Source of the DNA: Acanthaster planci | Taxonomy: Eukaryota; Echinodermata; Asteroidea; Valvatida; Acanthasteridae | Length of the DNA: 34,350 nucleotides | Reading direction: 5' to 3' | Assembly: GCF_001949145.1 (NCBI RefSeq) | Contig: NW_019091371.1 | Span: 103,386-137,735 of the forward strand | In this document: positions 30,922 to 34,350 of the stretch, in pieces | How the letters are laid out: every line of letters begins with the position of its first letter | Position numbering within the stretch: position 1 is the stretch's first letter | Made by a program: the position numbers and the translations under genes | The notes under the pieces: generated by a model | The model's database searches: none | Told to the model about the DNA's origin: nothing | What the model saw: the letters and a program-made list of their open reading frames with translations, nothing else

Positions 30922-32996
30922 GGAGTGCTGAATAATGCCCTCAAGAAATGCTTTTTGTGGCGCAACAGCTAAATCAAGCCATGTACCAGTGACCACATGT
31001 AGGGGGCTACATCTGCTGATTATATTTTTAATTTGGTACATGTACATGTATGGTACACGTACTGTACATGTTCTGTGCGGTGTTCAGAAAATTGAAGATG
31101 TTTGCACAAAGTACCATCTTGAGCTGGGGTCCAATCTGAGGTTTGCACACATTGAGGCTTAAAGGGTCTCGGCTTTTGACGTCGCAATCATGTTTTTCAT
31201 ACAAGTGGTTCCTAAAACTATGGTTGGCTGTCGGTGCAAAAGTAAACGAATATTTCACAAAGTGTTCAAAATACCACGCTGCCACTGTAACGGTATCAGA
31301 ACACTAGATAACAGTACATGTACTATCAATGAGACGAATGTCCATTTTGAATGAAGTGGAGGTAAAAATGAAAGACCGACCAAAAGGTGATATTTCTGCA
31401 AACTTTGGCTGCCCATAAAAGTTGTAGGCAAACAGGCTTCCTGTAGCATACCTTTCAGTTTATCAGGTACCTATAGGTACCGGTATATGCACTGGTAACT
31501 GGAGTTGAGGAATGGCATCTGCTACAAAATGATTTCCAATACTGCGCACAACAGTACCGGCACTCCAATGCTTCTTCACGAATGACTAGAAAATGCATGC
31601 ATTACAGTCGTATCACTACCAACAAAATGAACACTCCCGACCAACACGGCTCTTTTCAACCGATGAGGGGTTGCTTCTGCTAAAGGAGGGTAGTGCAAAA
31701 TACACCCAGTGGATAGATCAGCAAAATGTGCTGTGCAGTTCAACACTCTCAGTCCAAAAAATGACAACGGTACTAATTTGAATCACTTGAGTCAATATCT
31801 TTGGAGACTGCTGCTTGTGGTACTTTGGCATGATGATTACCACAACTACATGTATCGTTTCATGTGCTGCACGTTCATGAGTTTTTGCAATGAAACCTAC
31901 CGGTCATTTTGACACCAATTTGGTGAAAAATGGATATACATGTACATGTACAGGTCAGCCAGAAGTACACTTTTTCCATTGACATGCTCAACGCATGTGG
32001 GGCCAACATGTGTGAGATCATGAACTTCAAATGATGATTCAACAAAACCATATTTTGGATGGAATAGAAACTTCTCGGTCGTACTTTAGCGGTACATGAG
32101 CATCTTTACATGCATGCCCAATTTAAAAAATAATCGGGCTGGTGACAGCCTAGTTCTATAAGGAATTCCGCTATCCTCCTGCCCCTTACCTCGGCTTTCA
32201 AAATTACATGTACACTGTACAATACTGTACCCAGTACATACATGTACATGTACATGTACACATGATTGCATGTGGGATCACATGAAATTGGCAGGCACAC
32301 ATGTACAAGTACTGTGTTGCACATCAGCTATTCATTTTGCAGAGCGACAATGAAGTTCGAGTAGACAATACTCAGACATGTTCATGTACCGGTACATACA
32401 GTATACTATTAATGTACATGTATCGATGTACACACGTATGAAAATGAAAGGCATACCATTTCCTGAGTTTCATATATGTACATGTACCATACATAAGCTT
32501 TCAATTACTTTCAATTTCTGTCTTAAAAACAGATATTTTAAAACTTGTTCTTGCTTACTGTCACACTACTTTCGTTTATATACTGTACAGTCATTTAGCA
32601 GTCACTCAAAAGCATAAAGTGTGATTTTCAAATTACCCAGATGGCCTTTCAACAGTTCTGACCTGGCAATTTATACACCAGATAATCAGGTTTCTTAATA
32701 AGTCACATTATCAAACACTTACAATATCATTAAAAGGTGGGGAACAGAAAAACATGCCTGGAGGTGATAGACAGCAGAACCAATTACCATTATGTTGGAT
32801 TGGCTTGGCTGGCTGAAGACAGAATAACCTTCTGGTTAACCAGTTCGCATATGATGAGTACATGCCATCTACAGTACATGTACATGTAGGCCATCAATCA
32901 TGCAATTTTGTGCATCCACGCCTGTACAATTTGAAGCAGGTAAAGTACATGTACATGTATACAGGTATGCATTGGACTACACACATGATCTACCAT
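30922..32996. other. No gene seen
   Basis: AT-rich DNA with dense ACATGT and a few TACCGGTA palindromes, including a run of three overlapping ACATGT units near 32240. No exon or RNA gene was recognised. Confidence 0.4.
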
Positions 32997-33170
32997 GGCA
33001 GATTTCAAGGGGGGAGGGGCACACCAGATGTGCACCCCCAACCACCTGTGCGATAAGGAATGTTGATTGGCTAAATTGCATAACATTTGTGATTAATGGC
33101 TTTGCTCTGCACACTTGCATTTGACCCTCTAAGTTTGCACAACCCCCTTCTGAAAATCCTGGATCTGCCC
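32997..33170. mobile_element. Short MITE-like repeat with GGCAGAT...GGGGG termini
   Basis: The left end is GGCAGATTTCAAGGGGGG (from 32998) and the right end, read on the minus strand, is GGGCAGATCCAGGATTTTCA then GAAGGGGG (to about 33144). These are imperfect inverted repeats, the left one having lost a few bases. On the minus strand it gives the peptide ADPGFSEGG, a translation of a short repeat that I recall as common in many invertebrate genomes. The interior (about 130 bp) encodes nothing. Confidence 0.65.
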
Positions 33171-34350
33171 TTGATACATGTACATGGTACACATGTGAGC
33201 CTTTGAAAGCTTTCGCATACCTGCATGCATGAGGTAAGGGAATTTGAATTTGTAGATAATCACGTCATCAATACATAAAAATGTAACTGAGCCAGAAATG
33301 TTTCTCTGAGCATTGTGCACTGCTTGGATAAGTACATGAAATTTGTCTTCATTCCTCAGAATTGACCAAACTGTTCTCAAGGAAGGAACATTTTCCCTCA
33401 GTCATTCAGCTCAGTCATGAAAACTAAGGCGGGTAAAATGTGTTATTTTAGGGTTGTGCATATGATCTAATGTTGTCTAATTTATTAAGTTTTTCAAGAG
33501 AAATTTGGATTTAAGCTGTGATTACAATTTCGGGCTATAATCCAGTAGTACATGTACACGTATCTTGCGATCCGGTTTTCAAGTACATGGACATACATTT
33601 AAAACCAGAATTTGTGACACTGAATGTACATGTAGATATGAAGCGTATAGATGAAGGAATTATTTCCCAGAAACGTCTACAATATAATGCCTTTTTGAAG
33701 AGGCATCAAGTTTAATTTTAATCATGGTTCTAACAGTGTTTGCTAGGGCATCAAGATCTTGAAGCAGAAAATCTTACTCATGAACCCATGATGTTTATGC
33801 AGTGGTACCCCATGTACTGCCAATAGTGTACCTGTATGGGTACTGTATGTATTATACTTGTACATAAACTACAGGTGCACATGCACAATGTACCATTTCA
33901 TACATGTACAAAGTGTTTATGACTTGGGTTTAACATTTTGACCCATATCCAATTGACCTCAGTGGGAAATCAACCATATTTTGGGGGGAAGGGACATGCA
34001 TGTATAAGAGTGAGAATATTCTGGCACCATACATGTGCATGGAAGATGTTTGCCTCATGTATCCATGGACTCGTACAGTCGGGACAAACGGGATACTTCA
34101 GTGTACATGTATGTACATGCATGCACTGCAAAATGAAAGTACGCAAGTTCACACAAACATGTCACTCACTTTCTCTGCATGGGTTTGCATGTGATGAAAG
34201 CAGGTACGTAGACTATTAAAGTGTACAAGGCATCTTATTTTAGGAAAAGTCATGCTTAAAGCCTTTAGTAATCTATTCACTTTGAAAGTACTAAGCAATA
34301 TAATGAATTTTTATGCATGCAGTGGTAAGAAGTATTTCATGGTGGCGGAC
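33171..34350. other. No gene seen to the window end
   Basis: AT-rich DNA with ACATGT motifs. At 34338-34340 the minus strand has an ATG in an ideal Kozak context (GCCACCATG), but the frame stops after nine codons. It could be a first exon only if spliced early, which cannot be judged here. Confidence 0.4.

Larger units (their letters stand above)
12550..34200. repeat. Dense dispersed ACATGT / TACATGTA palindrome motif
   Basis: The self-complementary phrase TACATGTA, often extended as ACATGTACATGTAC, occurs dozens of times, singly and in short tandem runs. Examples are near 16638, 20643, 24004, 25052, 25643, 27060, 32238 and 32946. It is almost absent from 1-12.5 kb. TACCGGTA-like palindromes (for example near 22708, 23484, 27308, 28566, 31480 and 32387) also concentrate in this part. 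The motif fills introns and intergenic DNA and avoids the RASSF exons, apart from a single ACATGT within the C1 exon. Confidence 0.85.

Noticed and set aside
34300-34350. Ideal Kozak ATG on the minus strand near the window end
   Set aside because: The frame stops after nine codons and no supporting donor or downstream exon was seen.
1-34350. CRISPR array, operon or prokaryotic gene cluster
   Set aside because: The regular repeats lack constant-length unique spacers, coding density is a few percent, and genes have spliceosomal introns. This is animal nuclear DNA.

Overview
The window reads as nuclear DNA from an invertebrate animal. It is AT-rich, has GT-AG introns, is gene-poor and carries many short inverted-repeat elements. 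Two genes can be supported. The style of both genes and the abundance of the palindromes TACATGTA and TACCGGTA suggest a marine invertebrate deuterostome (echinoderm, hemichordate or cephalochordate). That placement is an inference and cannot be fixed from the window alone.

Layout. Positions 1-6.1 kb are mostly repeats and unassigned DNA: a block rich in GTCGAC palindromes (about 455-830), a fragment of a repeat that recurs inverted near 28 kb, one unrecognised exon-like open stretch (2912-3044), an inverted-repeat element (5316-5481) and a tRNA-derived SINE on the minus strand (about 5840-6045). An intronless class A GPCR of 331 residues lies at 6722-7717 (+). Its start codon sits just behind a good splice acceptor, so a 5' UTR intron is likely. 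Positions 7.7-14.5 kb hold no gene that I can see, but contain a 21-bp minisatellite and three inverted-repeat (MITE-like) units.

From 15,482 to 23,869 on the minus strand six exons splice in frame into the C-terminal 261 residues of a RASSF1/3/5-type protein: the second half of a C1 zinc finger, a Ras-association domain and a SARAH domain. All five internal junctions have consensus splice sites and matching phases. The first half of the C1 finger was not found. A phase-compatible candidate first coding exon (29,461-29,641) lies 5.6 kb upstream, behind a perfect CRE palindrome and a CCAAT box. It encodes no recognisable zinc ligands, so it would be an alternative N-terminus. In the intron before it is a 1.1-kb DNA-transposon-like element (27,804-28,916) with 16-bp perfect terminal inverted repeats and a TTA target duplication.

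The two genes are unrelated in function. The GPCR would act at the cell surface, probably as a peptide-type receptor. The RASSF protein would act in the cytoplasm, coupling Ras-type GTPases to MST/Hippo kinases through its SARAH domain. From about 12.5 kb to the end the palindrome ACATGT(AC) is scattered at very high density, while it is almost absent before that. This abrupt change is the most unusual large-scale feature. No CRISPR array, operon, rRNA or clear tRNA gene was seen.
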